From positions 124,001-188,000 of the forward strand of contig NZ_BOPA01000010.1 of the NCBI RefSeq assembly GCF_016863515.1: DNA of 64,000 bases. The letters run 5' to 3'. The position numbers and the translations under genes are program-made. Origin of the DNA: Micromonospora gifhornensis (lineage in GTDB: Bacteria > Actinomycetota > Actinomycetes > Mycobacteriales > Micromonosporaceae). The notes beneath the pieces are model-generated. The model saw only the letters and a program-made list of their open reading frames with translations. It had not been told where the DNA came from and ran no database searches. Of this stretch, positions 8,814 through 20,401 are shown one piece after another. Position 1 is the first letter of the stretch. Each line of letters starts with the position of its first letter.

Positions 8814-9914
8814 TCAGCTCAGCGCGGCCTCGGCGGCGGCCAGGAAGGCGTCGTTCTCGGCCGGGGTGCCGATGGTGACCCGGACCCCGTCACCCGGGAA
8901 CGGCCGGACGATCACGCCCCGAGCCTCACACGCCTTGCCGAACTCCAGCGCCCTGTCGCCCAGCGGCAGCCAGACGAAGTTCGCCTGGCTGGCGGGCACG
9001 TCCGGGATCAGCTTGCTCAGCGCCTCGGTGACCCGCTCCCGCTCGGCGATCACCAGCGCGCACCGCCGCTGCATCTCGTCGGCCTGGGCCAGCGCGGCCA
9101 GCGCCCCGGCCTGCGCCGCCATGCTGCTGGAGAACGGCGTGACGACCTTGCGTACCGCTGCCGCCACCTGCGGCTGCGCGACCAGGAACCCGATCCGTAG
9201 ACCGGCCAGACCCCACGCCTTGGACAGGGTGCGCAGCACCGCCACGTTGGGCCGGTCGGCGTAGGTCAGGCCGTCGGGCACCTCCGGGTCGGTGACGAAC
9301 TCCCGGTACGCCTCGTCGATCACCACCAGCACGTCGTCCGGCACGTCGTCCAGGAAACGGTCCAGTTCGGCGCGGCGGATGGCGGTGCCGGTCGGGTTGT
9401 TGGGGTTGCAGACCAGGATCATCCGCGTCCGGTCGGTCACCGCCGCGGCCATCGCCGCCAGGTCGTGCCCGTGCCCGGCGTCGTTGGGCACCTTCACGCT
9501 CGTCGCGCCGCTGGTCGCCGCGATGATCGGGTACGCCTCGAACGACCGCCACGCGTAGACCAGCTCGTCACCCGGCAGGCAGGTGGCGCGTACCAGGTGC
9601 TCGGCCAGCGCGACCGAGCCGCAGCCGGTGGCGATCCGGTCGGCGTCCACCCCGTACCGGTCGGCGAGCGCCTGGCGCAGCGCCACCACGCCCATGTCCG
9701 GGTAGCGGTGCACCCCGGCGGCGGCCTCGGCGACCGCCTCCACCACACCGGGCAGCGGGCCGTACGGCACCTCGTTGCTGGCCAGCTTGATGGCCTCCGG
9801 CAGACCCAGTTCGCGAGCCAGGTCGGCCGGGCTGCGGCCGGGCACGTAGTTGGGCAGCGCGTCGAGGTCGGCACGGGTCAGCCGCACTGTCGGCTGGCGT
9901 CCGGTGTCGGTCAT
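8814..9914 (-). CDS. pat: aromatic amino acid / histidinol-phosphate-type aminotransferase
   Basis: This 366-residue PLP enzyme is a fold-type I class II aminotransferase of the HisC/Pat group. Visible motifs are [11 protein letters not shown], the NPNNPTG loop, IDEAYREF, and the PLP lysine in [16 protein letters not shown]. Its ATG overlaps the stop of the upstream RDD gene, and the unit starts with hppD. In this setting it very likely makes 4-hydroxyphenylpyruvate from tyrosine, the substrate of HppD, rather than acting in histidine synthesis. Substrate choice is inferred from context. Confidence 0.85.
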   Translation of the reverse strand: MTDTGRQPTVRLTRADLDALPNYVPGRSPADLARELGLPEAIKLASNEVPYGPLPGVVEAVAEAAAGVHRYPDMGVVALRQALADRYGVDADRIATGCGSVALAEHLVRATCLPGDELVYAWRSFEAYPIIAATSGATSVKVPNDAGHGHDLAAMAAAVTDRTRMILVCNPNNPTGTAIRRAELDRFLDDVPDDVLVVIDEAYREFVTDPEVPDGLTYADRPNVAVLRTLSKAWGLAGLRIGFLVAQPQVAAAVRKVVTPFSSSMAAQAGALAALAQADEMQRRCALVIAERERVTEALSKLIPDVPASQANFVWLPLGDRALEFGKACEARGVIVRPFPGDGVRVTIGTPAENDAFLAAAEAALS

Positions 9915-10849
9915 GGGGCATCTCCGGGTGGGTTGGCGCCGTCGGCGGGGGTACGGGGAACCTTGACCACCACGGTCTGCGCCCGCTTGTCGTGCAGCGC
10001 CTGTCGCAGCGGGTGGTCGAAGAGCGGGGAGAGTGCGTCGATCAACTGGAGCAGCAGACCGAGGCCGCAGCAGTACCAGAGCAGGGTGGGCAGACCGAGG
10101 GTGTTCCATCGACGCAGCGCGCGGCCGAACCCGAGCGGGGCGTCGGCCTCGACCGGTACCGCCCGGATGCCCATCAGCCGCTTGCCGAAGCTCTGCCCGC
10201 TGGCCGCCATCGACGGCACCTCGTACGCCAGCCAGAGCATCGTGGCGATCAGCAGAATCACCACGATCAACGACCCGGTCTGGTCGCCGGCCTGCGGCAG
10301 CGGTTCGGTGTTGCGTTCCGGGTTCTGCAGGCGGCGGCCGAACTCGTTGAGCGGCACCGAGACCTCGTCCAGCAGGCGCGCGACGAACCAGCCGTTGACC
10401 AGCACGTTGAGCAGGAACACGATGCCGAAGTCGATGAGTCTGGCACCGAGCCGAGCGCCGAAGCCGGCCAGCGGCATACCGTGCGGCCGGGGCTCCGGTG
10501 GCCGTCCGGGCCAGGTCGGGTACGGCCAGCCGGGCGGTGGCCCGTGCCGCGGATCGCCGGCCGGCGGCCACTGCTGCCAGCCGGCGGGCGGGGGATGCCC
10601 CGGGGGTGGGCCCCCGACCGGTGTGCCCGGCGGGGTGATCTGTGTGCCGGGCGGGGTGGTTGGTGTGCCGGGCGGGGTGGCCGATGTCACCGGCTCGGGT
10701 TCCGGTGTCGGTTCGGGCTCGGGCGGGGGCGGGCCTTCGGGTGGGGTGGCGTCGACCGGGATGGGCGCGCCGATCCAGCCCTCGCCGTCCCAGTATCTGC
10801 GGGTTTGCGGGTCGGCGGGGTCGACGTACCAGCCGGGTGCCACGCTCAC
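9911..10849 (-). CDS. DUF2510 and RDD domain membrane protein
   Basis: This 312-residue protein starts at GTG 10849 with [19 protein letters not shown], the DUF2510 motif. A long Pro-rich linker follows ([17 protein letters not shown]-like repeats), then an RDD domain: [18 protein letters not shown], several hydrophobic segments and [17 protein letters not shown] proteins are integral membrane proteins of mostly unknown or transporter-related function. It sits 22 bp after a second RDD gene and overlaps the aminotransferase start, so it is embedded in the tyrosine-catabolic unit. Confidence 0.88.
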   Translation of the reverse strand: MSVAPGWYVDPADPQTRRYWDGEGWIGAPIPVDATPPEGPPPPEPEPTPEPEPVTSATPPGTPTTPPGTQITPPGTPVGGPPPGHPPPAGWQQWPPAGDPRHGPPPGWPYPTWPGRPPEPRPHGMPLAGFGARLGARLIDFGIVFLLNVLVNGWFVARLLDEVSVPLNEFGRRLQNPERNTEPLPQAGDQTGSLIVVILLIATMLWLAYEVPSMAASGQSFGKRLMGIRAVPVEADAPLGFGRALRRWNTLGLPTLLWYCCGLGLLLQLIDALSPLFDHPLRQALHDKRAQTVVVKVPRTPADGANPPGDAP

Positions 10850-10871
10850 GGCGCGGCCTTGCTGTGCTCGG

Positions 10872-11657
10872 TCACCTGGCCACCTTAACGACGACGGTCC
10901 CGGCGAACTTGTCGTGGAGGCACTGCTGCCAGGGCTTGTCCCACAGCTGCCAGAGGCCGTCGACGTAGCTTCCGCCCGGCACCAGCGACCCGCCCACGAA
11001 CTGCACGAGGTACCGCTTCCCGGCCATCCGCCGATCAAGGGTCTGGGTCGGGTCGAGCGGAACCACCCGCAGTTTCATCACCCTCTTGCCGAAGGTCTGC
11101 CCGGTCCGCTTCATGTACTCGACGTGATACAGCCAGTAGAACCCGAACATCACCACGAACAGCGCGCCCTGGAGGAGCAGCATCGGCAGCATGATCTCCG
11201 TGATGAGGTCGCTGGGGTCCGCCAGGCTGCCGTCCGGGTTGGTCTCCGGAGTCACGGAGAGGATCCGGAAAGCGAATGTCAGGAAGAACGGCATGAACAA
11301 CAGCAGCAGGGCGGCGGAAGACATCGCGACGTCGATCAGGTACGCCAGCAGCCGGTCACCGAAGCTGGCCAGCGGCTGCCCACCCGGCCCCAGCACCGGC
11401 GGTGGCGGTCCGCCCGCCCACTTCGGTGGCGGCTGACCAGGCGGCCAGCCCGGTGGCGGCTGACCCGGATGCCAGCCGGGCGGCGGGCCACCGGGGACGC
11501 CAGGTGGGGGTGGTGAGCCGGCCCAACCCGCGGGGGGTGGGGCGTACTGGGGCGGGGGGCCGGTGGGCGGCAGGGCGTCACCGGCGACGGGCGGCGGCCC
11601 ACCGATCGGTGGGCCGCCGCCGGCCGGCGACGTGGGGTGGGGTGAGGGCTGGGTCAC
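10872..11657 (-). CDS. RDD family membrane protein
   Basis: This 261-residue protein has a Pro/Gly-rich first 90 residues (PPPGWHPGQPPPGWPPGQ-like) predicted to be disordered. The RDD domain follows: LASFGDRLLAYLIDVAMSSAALLLLF, a central hydrophobic pair, and GQTFGKRVMKLRVV. It begins at GTG 11657, 11 bp after the hppD stop, and precedes the second RDD gene by 22 bp. The two RDD proteins may work as a pair, but no function is visible in the sequence. Confidence 0.88.
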   Translation of the reverse strand: MTQPSPHPTSPAGGGPPIGGPPPVAGDALPPTGPPPQYAPPPAGWAGSPPPPGVPGGPPPGWHPGQPPPGWPPGQPPPKWAGGPPPPVLGPGGQPLASFGDRLLAYLIDVAMSSAALLLLFMPFFLTFAFRILSVTPETNPDGSLADPSDLITEIMLPMLLLQGALFVVMFGFYWLYHVEYMKRTGQTFGKRVMKLRVVPLDPTQTLDRRMAGKRYLVQFVGGSLVPGGSYVDGLWQLWDKPWQQCLHDKFAGTVVVKVAR

Positions 11658-11668
11658 GCTCGACAGTG

Positions 11669-12973
<1,305 letters not shown>

Positions 12974-13012
12974 ATCGCTGGTCAGGTTGCACAACAAGTA
13001 GGGTGATCAGTC

Positions 13013-13519
13013 GTGAACCCTGGACAGGATGTACAGCTCGACGCGCTGGATGTCAGCCTGATCGAACTGCTCGCCGCGGAACCGCGGATCGGTGTACTGG
13101 AGTGCTCCCGTCGCCTGGGGGTGGCTCGCGGCACCGTCCAGGCGCGGCTCGACAAGCTTGTCGACCGGAAGGTGATCGGCGGATTCGGGCCGGAGGTGTC
13201 GCCCGCCGCGATCGGGTTCACGGTGACCAGCTTCGTCACCCTGGAAATCAGTCAACGGCACGGGCACGACCCGGTGGCCAGCCACCTGGCCGGGATTCCC
13301 GAGGTGCTGGAGGCACACACCATCACCGGCTCCAGCGACCTGCTCTGCCGGATCGTGGCCCGCTCCAACGCCGACCTGCAACGGGTGATCGACCAGATCG
13401 TCGCGTACGAGGGCATCCGCCGCGCCTCCACCATCATCGCCCTGGACGAGCAGATCCCGTACCGCGTCCTGCCCCTCGTCCGCTCCGCCGTCCGGGGCGA
13501 AGGAAGGGCACCTTCTTAA
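13013..13519 (+). CDS. Lrp/AsnC family transcriptional regulator
   Basis: This 168-residue protein has the AsnC helix-turn-helix at residues about 6-55 (LDALDVSLIELLAAEPRIGVLECSRRLG and VARGTVQARLDKL) and a RAM effector domain after residue 65 (HTITGSSDLLCRIVARSNADLQ). It diverges from hppD, and in related actinomycetes such neighbours control hppD in response to tyrosine-related metabolites. The start is GTG 13013. The last codons and the TAA stop lie inside the twin-palindrome repeat, so its C-terminus EGRAPS is repeat-encoded. Confidence 0.9.
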   Translation: MNPGQDVQLDALDVSLIELLAAEPRIGVLECSRRLGVARGTVQARLDKLVDRKVIGGFGPEVSPAAIGFTVTSFVTLEISQRHGHDPVASHLAGIPEVLEAHTITGSSDLLCRIVARSNADLQRVIDQIVAYEGIRRASTIIALDEQIPYRVLPLVRSAVRGEGRAPS

Positions 13520-13552
13520 CGTCTCCGGTAGAGCAGGGGTCCCCTTTTAACA
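13500..13552 (-). repeat. twin-palindrome intergenic element, copy 2
   Basis: On the minus strand it reads GTTAAAAGGGGACCCCTGCTC, a TACCGGAGAC spacer, then GTTAAGAAGGTGCCCTTCCTT. It overlaps the last 20 nt of the lrp gene, including its TAA, and ends 5 nt before the convergent ArsR-like gene stop. It probably serves both genes. Confidence 0.85.
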
Positions 13553-13556
13553 CGGA

Positions 13557-14543
13557 TCAGTCGGCGACCAGCGCGTCACCGAGCGGAGTGCGCCGGTAGC
13601 GCACGGCCCGACCGGTGCGGATCCGGCTGACCAGCCCGGCCTCCCGCAGGACCGTGAGGTGGTCGCCGACACCGCCGAGGCTGAGCCCGAGTTGAGCGAC
13701 GAGTTGGCTGGTGGTGGCGGGCAGGGCGAGCGCCCGCAGCACCGCCGCCCGCGAGCGGCCGACCAGCCGATCCAGGGCGTCGTCGGGCCGGGCCGGGTCG
13801 GGCGGCCCGAGCAACTCGGCCACCCCGGAGGCCCGGTAGACGATCGCGTACGGCCAGGGCTGCTCGACGTACGCGATCAGGGTGCCGAAGACGGTGGGCA
13901 CGAAGAGCAGGCCCCGACCGGCCAGCGAGTGGGTGTCGGGGTCGTTGCTGTCGATCTCGATGACGCCGACGTCACCGGGGATCCAGCGCAGCCGGGGATC
14001 CAGGTCGGCGACGGCCGCACCCCAGCCGTAGGCGAGCAGGCGACCCGCCCGACGGACCAGGTCGCGCTCCAGGATCGCGCGCAGACGCGGCCAGTCCGGC
14101 TCGACAAGCGCCTGCCAGGCCGCCTCGATGGCGTCCGCGATCAGGTCGACCACGTTCGGCGCAGCGTAGATCCGGCGGGCGTACGCCGGTGGGGTGGCCC
14201 GGGGCCCGGCGAGGTTGCGGGCCAGCTCGTCGCGGGCCTGCGCCAACGGGGTGGCCCGGACCACGGCCAGTTCGCCGTGGAAGTCCCGGGCCGTGCCGTC
14301 CGGCGGAGGCTGGATGAAGTCGGCGTTGTAGCCGCCGCGACGCAGCAGCGCCAGTAGCGCCCCGACCGCCGGCACCTCCCGGCGCAGCCGCTCGTACGCG
14401 GGCCGGGTCCGGGCCACCCACGGCCCCAGCCCGTCGGAGGCCCGTTGACCGGCGTGCAGCCGCAACGCGGACACCGTCTCGCCCAGCGGAGAGACGGCGT
14501 ACCGACTGGCGGCCACGTCGGCCGGGGTGACCTCGATCCGCAT
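13557..14543 (-). CDS. ArsR-like winged-helix transcriptional regulator with DUF5937-type N-terminus
   Basis: This 328-residue protein has a long N-terminal region without catalytic motifs and a C-terminal ArsR-type winged helix at about residues 265-325: TSQLVAQLGLSLGGVGDHLTVLREAGLVSRIRTGRAVRYRRTPLG. The arrangement matches the large ArsR-like regulators of actinomycetes. It diverges from an MFS transporter gene with a perfect inverted repeat between them, so it most likely represses itself and the exporter. The ligand is unknown. Confidence 0.85.
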   Translation of the reverse strand: MRIEVTPADVAASRYAVSPLGETVSALRLHAGQRASDGLGPWVARTRPAYERLRREVPAVGALLALLRRGGYNADFIQPPPDGTARDFHGELAVVRATPLAQARDELARNLAGPRATPPAYARRIYAAPNVVDLIADAIEAAWQALVEPDWPRLRAILERDLVRRAGRLLAYGWGAAVADLDPRLRWIPGDVGVIEIDSNDPDTHSLAGRGLLFVPTVFGTLIAYVEQPWPYAIVYRASGVAELLGPPDPARPDDALDRLVGRSRAAVLRALALPATTSQLVAQLGLSLGGVGDHLTVLREAGLVSRIRTGRAVRYRRTPLGDALVAD

Positions 14544-14549
14544 GCCGCA

Positions 14550-14571
14550 CCTTTCGCTTGACAGCGAAAGG
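14550..14571. promoter_or_regulatory. perfect inverted repeat, probable operator of the ArsR-like regulator
   Basis: CCTTTCGCT-TGAC-AGCGAAAGG has 9-bp perfect arms. It begins 7 nt upstream of the regulator ATG, so its AAAGG arm is also the ribosome site; the mRNA hairpin could additionally hide that site. It is 37 bp upstream of the divergent MFS start. Confidence 0.65.
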
Positions 14572-14608
14572 ATAGAGCGGACCGGAGCCTTCGACCAGGC
14601 TGATCACC

Positions 14609-15907
14609 GTGACCGACACGCGTACGCCCACCGCCGAGCGGCCGGCGACCTTCGGCGACGTCTTCGCCGTCGCCGAGTTCCGGGTGATCTTCGGCAGCTT
14701 CGGCATCTTCATGATCGGCGAGACGGTGAAGATGCTCGCCCTCTCCGTCCTGGTCTACGAGCGCACCGGCTCCGGCTTGCTGGCCGCGCTGGCGTACGTG
14801 ACCGGGTTCCTGCCGCACGCGCTCGGCGGGGTGTTCCTGCTGGCCCTGGCGGACCGGATGCCGGCCCGCGCGCTGATCGTCGGGTACGACCTGTTGCGGC
14901 TGGCGGTGGTCGTGGTGCTCGCCACCGGCGTGCTGTCGCCGCCGCTGATGCTCGGCCTGGTCGCCGTCGTGGCGCTGTTCGGCCCGGTCAGCAGTGCCGC
15001 GCGGACCGCGCTGCTGCCCGAGGTGCTGCACGGCGACGCGTACGTGTTGGGACGGTCGCTGCTCTCGGTGGCCGCCGGGGGCACCCAGGTGGCCGGCTTC
15101 GCCGTCGGTGGTCTGCTGCTCGGGCTGGTCGGGCCCTACGGCGCGCTCTGGCTGACCGCGCTGACCTGCGGCCTGTCCGCGCTGCTGGTACGCGTCGGCC
15201 TGACCCGCCGGCCCGCCCGGATCCGCACCGCCCCTGCCACCGATGCCGTAAGCACTGGTGCCGTGGGCCCGGCCAGCGGTGCCGGGGGCACAGCCGTGGG
15301 GCGCGGCAGGGGTGGCGCCGTTCGGGAGACGCTGCGGGTCAACCGGCAACTGCTCGCCGATCGCCGGATCCGGGGACTGCTGCTCGCCCAGTGGCTGCCC
15401 GGCTCGCTGCTCGTCGGTGCCGAAGGCGTGGCGGTGCCGTACGCGGCGCAGTTGGGGCCGGGCGCCAGTGCCGGCGTACTGCTGATGGCCGGTGCGGGCG
15501 GGATGCTGGTCGGTGACCTGGTGGTGGGTCGGTTCGTGGCGCCGGCGCGCCGGGAGCGGTGGACGCCCTGGCTCGCGCTGCTGCTCGGCGTACCGATGCT
15601 GGCGTTCCTGGCCGGTCCGGGGCTGCTGCCGGCGGCGGCGCTCTTCGCGGTGGCCACCGCGGGCTTCGCCTACCAGCTCGGGCTGGCCCGGCGCTTCCTC
15701 GACGCGGTGCCCGAGTTGCGCCGGGGGCAGGCGTTCGGGCTGGTCAACACGGGGATGATGGCGATGCAGGGGCTGGCGGCGGCGAGCGCGGGCGGGCTGA
15801 GCGAGTGGCTCGCGCCGGGCGTGGTGATGGCGGTGGCCGGTGCCGCGTCGATCGCCGCGACGCTGACACTGTGGCCGGTGCTGAAGCCTGCCGCTCACCC
15901 GCGTTAA
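14609..15907 (+). CDS. MFS transporter
   Basis: This 432-residue protein has about 12 hydrophobic segments, typical of the major facilitator superfamily (for example FLPHALGGVFLLALADRMPARALIVGYDLLRL, the loop 2-3 type signature with D-R). It resembles actinomycete drug or metabolite exporters paired with ArsR-like regulators. Start is GTG 14609. The final CGT-TAA is formed by the twin-palindrome repeat, so the repeat supplies the stop codon. Substrate unknown. Confidence 0.87.
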   Translation: MTDTRTPTAERPATFGDVFAVAEFRVIFGSFGIFMIGETVKMLALSVLVYERTGSGLLAALAYVTGFLPHALGGVFLLALADRMPARALIVGYDLLRLAVVVVLATGVLSPPLMLGLVAVVALFGPVSSAARTALLPEVLHGDAYVLGRSLLSVAAGGTQVAGFAVGGLLLGLVGPYGALWLTALTCGLSALLVRVGLTRRPARIRTAPATDAVSTGAVGPASGAGGTAVGRGRGGAVRETLRVNRQLLADRRIRGLLLAQWLPGSLLVGAEGVAVPYAAQLGPGASAGVLLMAGAGGMLVGDLVVGRFVAPARRERWTPWLALLLGVPMLAFLAGPGLLPAAALFAVATAGFAYQLGLARRFLDAVPELRRGQAFGLVNTGMMAMQGLAAASAGGLSEWLAPGVVMAVAGAASIAATLTLWPVLKPAAHPR

Positions 15908-15955
15908 CAAGGGGCCCTTCTACTACCGGAGGCGTTAATAAGGTGCCCTTCCTTT
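15902..15955 (+). repeat. twin-palindrome intergenic element, copy 3
   Basis: GTTAACAAGGGGCCCTTC, a TACTACCGGAGGC spacer, then GTTAATAAGGTGCCCTTCCTT. The MFS gene ends with the TAA of the first GTTAAC. Relative to the gene it terminates, this copy is inverted compared with the other four. Confidence 0.85.
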
Positions 15956-16010
15956 CACGACACGCGGTGGGGTGCGCGCAGTGGGAGGTGCGGGTGGCTA
16001 CCGTGTTCCG

Positions 16011-17465
16011 GTGGCGAAGGGCAGCGGCCTCGGCGTGCGTGGCTGGCTGCTGCTTGGCCTGACCACGGTCGTCGCGCTGGCCGCCACCGGAGTCTGGAAT
16101 CCGTTTCCTGGCATGTGGGACTGGGTGAACAGGCGGTCGCCCATCTCCGAGCCGGACCTCGTCTGGCAGCAGCGCATCGGTGGCACCCCGCGCAGCGTCA
16201 CCATCGCCGGGGAGACGGTGGTGGTCGAACAACGCACCCGGGTCGAGGCCCGCAGCCTGGCCACCGGCAGCCAGCTCTGGGAGCGCAAGGCCGACTGGAG
16301 CGCGGTGGCCGGCGGCGGTGCCGAAGCCGTGGTCGCCGTCGGTCGCCTGCTGGTCAAAGGGTACGAGGTCCTCGACCCGACCACCGGCGTGACCCGTCGG
16401 CGCGACAACGACGCGGTGGCCGTGTGGACCTACCGCAACCTGCTGCTCGACGCGCGTTGCGTGGAGGCGACCGACTGCACCCTGAGCGCCTGGGAGCCGC
16501 GCGGGGTCGCCCCGCTGTGGACCGCCTTCCTCCCCGGGGTCAGCAGCGGCCTGCTCGCCGACAACCCGAATCTGCTCGACAGTCGTCGGCTGTCCAGCCC
16601 TCGGATCCACGGTGAGGTGGCGGGCCCGGAGACCGTACCGGCGCTGCTCGGCTTCCCGGTCGACGGGCGGGTGCACGTGGTGGACACCGCCACCGGTCGG
16701 GTGTTGCAGAACGTGGAACCGGAACGTGACGAGCGGCTCGCGGTGATCGGGGGCCGGCTGCTGCGCATCGTCGCCCGCTCCCAGGACGGCAACTGCTACT
16801 TCACCATCTCCGGCCGGGACGCGGCCACCGGCCAGGAGACCTGGCAGCGTTCCGGGCTCAACCTGCGTACCGCCGACAGCGCCGGGTGCGTGCAGCGGGA
16901 GGACCCGTACGGCGCCCGCAACGTGCTGGTCGGGGTCGCCCCGGACGGGCGGGAGGCGATCCTCGACGGGTACGACGGGCGGCTGCTGCTGGCCACCGAG
17001 AACTCCGAACGGGTGCTCGCCGTGGACGACCGGTACGCGGTGGTGCGCACCGCCGGCCGGGACGGGATCTCCGGCCGGGAACTCAGCTCAGGTCAGGTGC
17101 GGTGGAACCGGCCGAGCGGCGAGAAGGCGGGTGCGGCACTGACCCCGTACGCGGCCGTCGTCGCCGACGAGAAGCCGAACCGGCTGGTGGCCCTGGACCC
17201 GCGTACCGGCCGGGAACTGGTCGCGCTGCGCACCTCCGCCAACGCGCTGGCGGTCGGCCCGGCCGGCATGGTGATCGGTGAGGGCCGTGAGATCGGGTAC
17301 ATCCGCTTCGGTGCGGCGAGCGGCGACCCGGCCCGTAATGGTGATCCGGGTCGCAACGGCGACGGGAGTGTGCCGGGGCCGGCGGGCAGTCCCGGCGCGC
17401 CGGGGCCGCAGGGCAGCTGCGGGCCGAAGAACGAGCTGTGCAGCGACCCTGATTCCGGCAAGTGA
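16011..17465 (+). CDS. membrane-anchored PQQ-like beta-propeller protein
   Basis: This 484-residue protein has an N-terminal anchor (WLLLGLTTVVALAATGVW) and repeated propeller blades such as TRVEARSLATGSQLWERKADW and VDTATGRVLQNVEPE. Cysteines recur in extracytoplasmic blades and may form disulfides. The C-terminus is a Gly/Pro-rich tail ending in NELCSDPDSGK. It resembles the 7456 protein in design. The GTG at 16011 is preferred because it places the anchor near the N-terminus; an in-frame GTG-type start at 15972 is possible. Confidence 0.78.
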   Translation: MAKGSGLGVRGWLLLGLTTVVALAATGVWNPFPGMWDWVNRRSPISEPDLVWQQRIGGTPRSVTIAGETVVVEQRTRVEARSLATGSQLWERKADWSAVAGGGAEAVVAVGRLLVKGYEVLDPTTGVTRRRDNDAVAVWTYRNLLLDARCVEATDCTLSAWEPRGVAPLWTAFLPGVSSGLLADNPNLLDSRRLSSPRIHGEVAGPETVPALLGFPVDGRVHVVDTATGRVLQNVEPERDERLAVIGGRLLRIVARSQDGNCYFTISGRDAATGQETWQRSGLNLRTADSAGCVQREDPYGARNVLVGVAPDGREAILDGYDGRLLLATENSERVLAVDDRYAVVRTAGRDGISGRELSSGQVRWNRPSGEKAGAALTPYAAVVADEKPNRLVALDPRTGRELVALRTSANALAVGPAGMVIGEGREIGYIRFGAASGDPARNGDPGRNGDGSVPGPAGSPGAPGPQGSCGPKNELCSDPDSGK

Positions 17466-17634
17466 CGCCGTCCGCCGGGCCGGACGAGGGTGAGCGGCAC
17501 CACCCCACCCGGTGGGTAGGAGTGATCGAACCTTCTGCCCTAGGCTTTGCCGTCATGGGCGAGCGTCAGCGAGCGAATCACGGGTGTAGTGCGGTGGTGC
17601 CCCACGGCGGCACGGAGCGCAGTGGAGTGGCGGC

Positions 17635-19296
<1,662 letters not shown>

Positions 19297-19330
19297 TCCT
19301 GCTGGCCACTTGATCGATTGCAGCGCGACG

Positions 19331-19360
19331 ACGGAGCCCCGACGCAGGTCGGGGCTCCGT
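19331..19360 (+). terminator. hairpin terminator after class I fumarase
   Basis: A 13-bp perfect stem, ACGGAGCCCCGAC / GTCGGGGCTCCGT, with a 4-nt GCAG loop, 34 nt after the fumarase stop. There is no U-tract. The rest of 19361-19590 holds no gene I can support; it contains a short GGAGAG-N8-CTCTCC inverted repeat (19443-19462). Confidence 0.8.
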
Positions 19361-19590
19361 GCGCTGGGTTTCAGTAGCGTGTTTCGTACGCTGGCCAGTG
19401 GGGGGCTACTGCCGGCGGCGGATGGAAATCACCTCTGATCGAGGAGAGCAACGTACCTCTCCAAACCCTTCGGCACCGCTAAGGTCGGCGTCGGCGCACA
19501 TCTTCGTAGATGAGGTCCAAGAACGAGGCTTGGCCGCAGCCGAGGTAAGTCCATGATCAGCTCGCTGCTTGGTGCGTCAGACCATCACCC

Positions 19591-19619
19591 GCAAAAAAAC
19601 GGCCCCCGAAGGGGCCGTT
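19591..19619 (-). terminator. intrinsic terminator oriented on the minus strand
   Basis: AACGGCCCC and GGGGCCGTT flank a 4-nt loop. On the minus strand the stem is followed by seven Us, giving a classic rho-independent terminator; on the plus strand no U-run follows. No minus-strand gene runs into it from the right, so it may mark an antisense transcript or a relic of an insertion. Confidence 0.7.
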
Positions 19620-19685
19620 CCTGCCGTATCTCTCGGCGTCGTATAGAGCCACCATACACGGTCCAGGGAACCAAGAGGGGTGAAC

Positions 19686-20339
19686 GTGGGCACAGTCGCC
19701 GCCTACATCGACGGCTTCAACCTGTACTACGGCATGAAGAGCAAGTACGGCCGCAAGCACATGTGGCTCGACGTCGTCGAACTCGTCCGCCAGCTCAGGC
19801 CCAAAGACACCGTCGCTTCGGTGCGCTACTTCACGGCCATTGTCAAGAACGAGCCCGCCGCTGCTCAGAACCAGACCAGCTACATCGAAGCCCTGAAGAT
19901 CAGGAACGGGACAGTGCTCACGGTGCACCTCGGTCGCTTCAAGGAACGCACCATCCGGGACTGTCGGCGTTGCGGCCAGGGCTACATCTGCGGCTGCGGC
20001 CGACCTTACAAGAGCTACGAGGAGAAGGGCACCGATGTGGCGCTTGGCGCCATGATGGTTGCTGACGCGGCCCTCCGCGTCGCTGACACCACCCTGTTGA
20101 TCAGCGCTGACACTGATCTCGCTCCTGCCTTGGCCACCGTCAAGCAGGTCAACCCTGCGCAACTGATCTACCTTGCGATGCCACCCGGGAACACCAGGGC
20201 GTCCAGCCACCTCACCAGCATCGGCAACCTGGGACAGTTCTTCATCAGGGAACGAGCCCTCCGCAGCGCTCAACTACCCGGCATCGTGGCCGACCCCGCG
20301 ACCGGGCGAAGCTACAACCGCCCCAGCAAGTGGATCTAG
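19686..20339 (+). CDS. NYN domain (PIN-like) ribonuclease family protein
   Basis: This 217-residue protein has the NYN/LabA pattern: [13 protein letters not shown] with the first acidic residue, [16 protein letters not shown] with the second, and [17 protein letters not shown] with the third acidic pair. The metal-binding acidic set of PIN-like nucleases therefore looks complete, suggesting RNA cleavage. A cysteine cluster at about residues 98-110 ([12 protein letters not shown]) could bind zinc. The GTG at 19686 is chosen because AGAGGGG ends 5 nt upstream; the GTG at 19680 overlaps that site. It is inserted between two fumarase genes and its base composition is slightly less GC-rich. Confidence 0.85.
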   Translation: MGTVAAYIDGFNLYYGMKSKYGRKHMWLDVVELVRQLRPKDTVASVRYFTAIVKNEPAAAQNQTSYIEALKIRNGTVLTVHLGRFKERTIRDCRRCGQGYICGCGRPYKSYEEKGTDVALGAMMVADAALRVADTTLLISADTDLAPALATVKQVNPAQLIYLAMPPGNTRASSHLTSIGNLGQFFIRERALRSAQLPGIVADPATGRSYNRPSKWI

Positions 20340-20401
20340 CTGCCTCCGCTTTCTGCCGCGGCCTGCTGCGAGAGACTCCGGTGCGCGGCAGGATGGTAGG
20401 C

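Noticed and set aside
17558-17582. GAGCG-type short repeats (GGCGAGCGTCAGCGAGCG) before the class I fumarase, also near the fahA start
   Set aside because: Such GAGCGAGCG runs are common in Micromonosporaceae DNA and two loose copies do not define an element.
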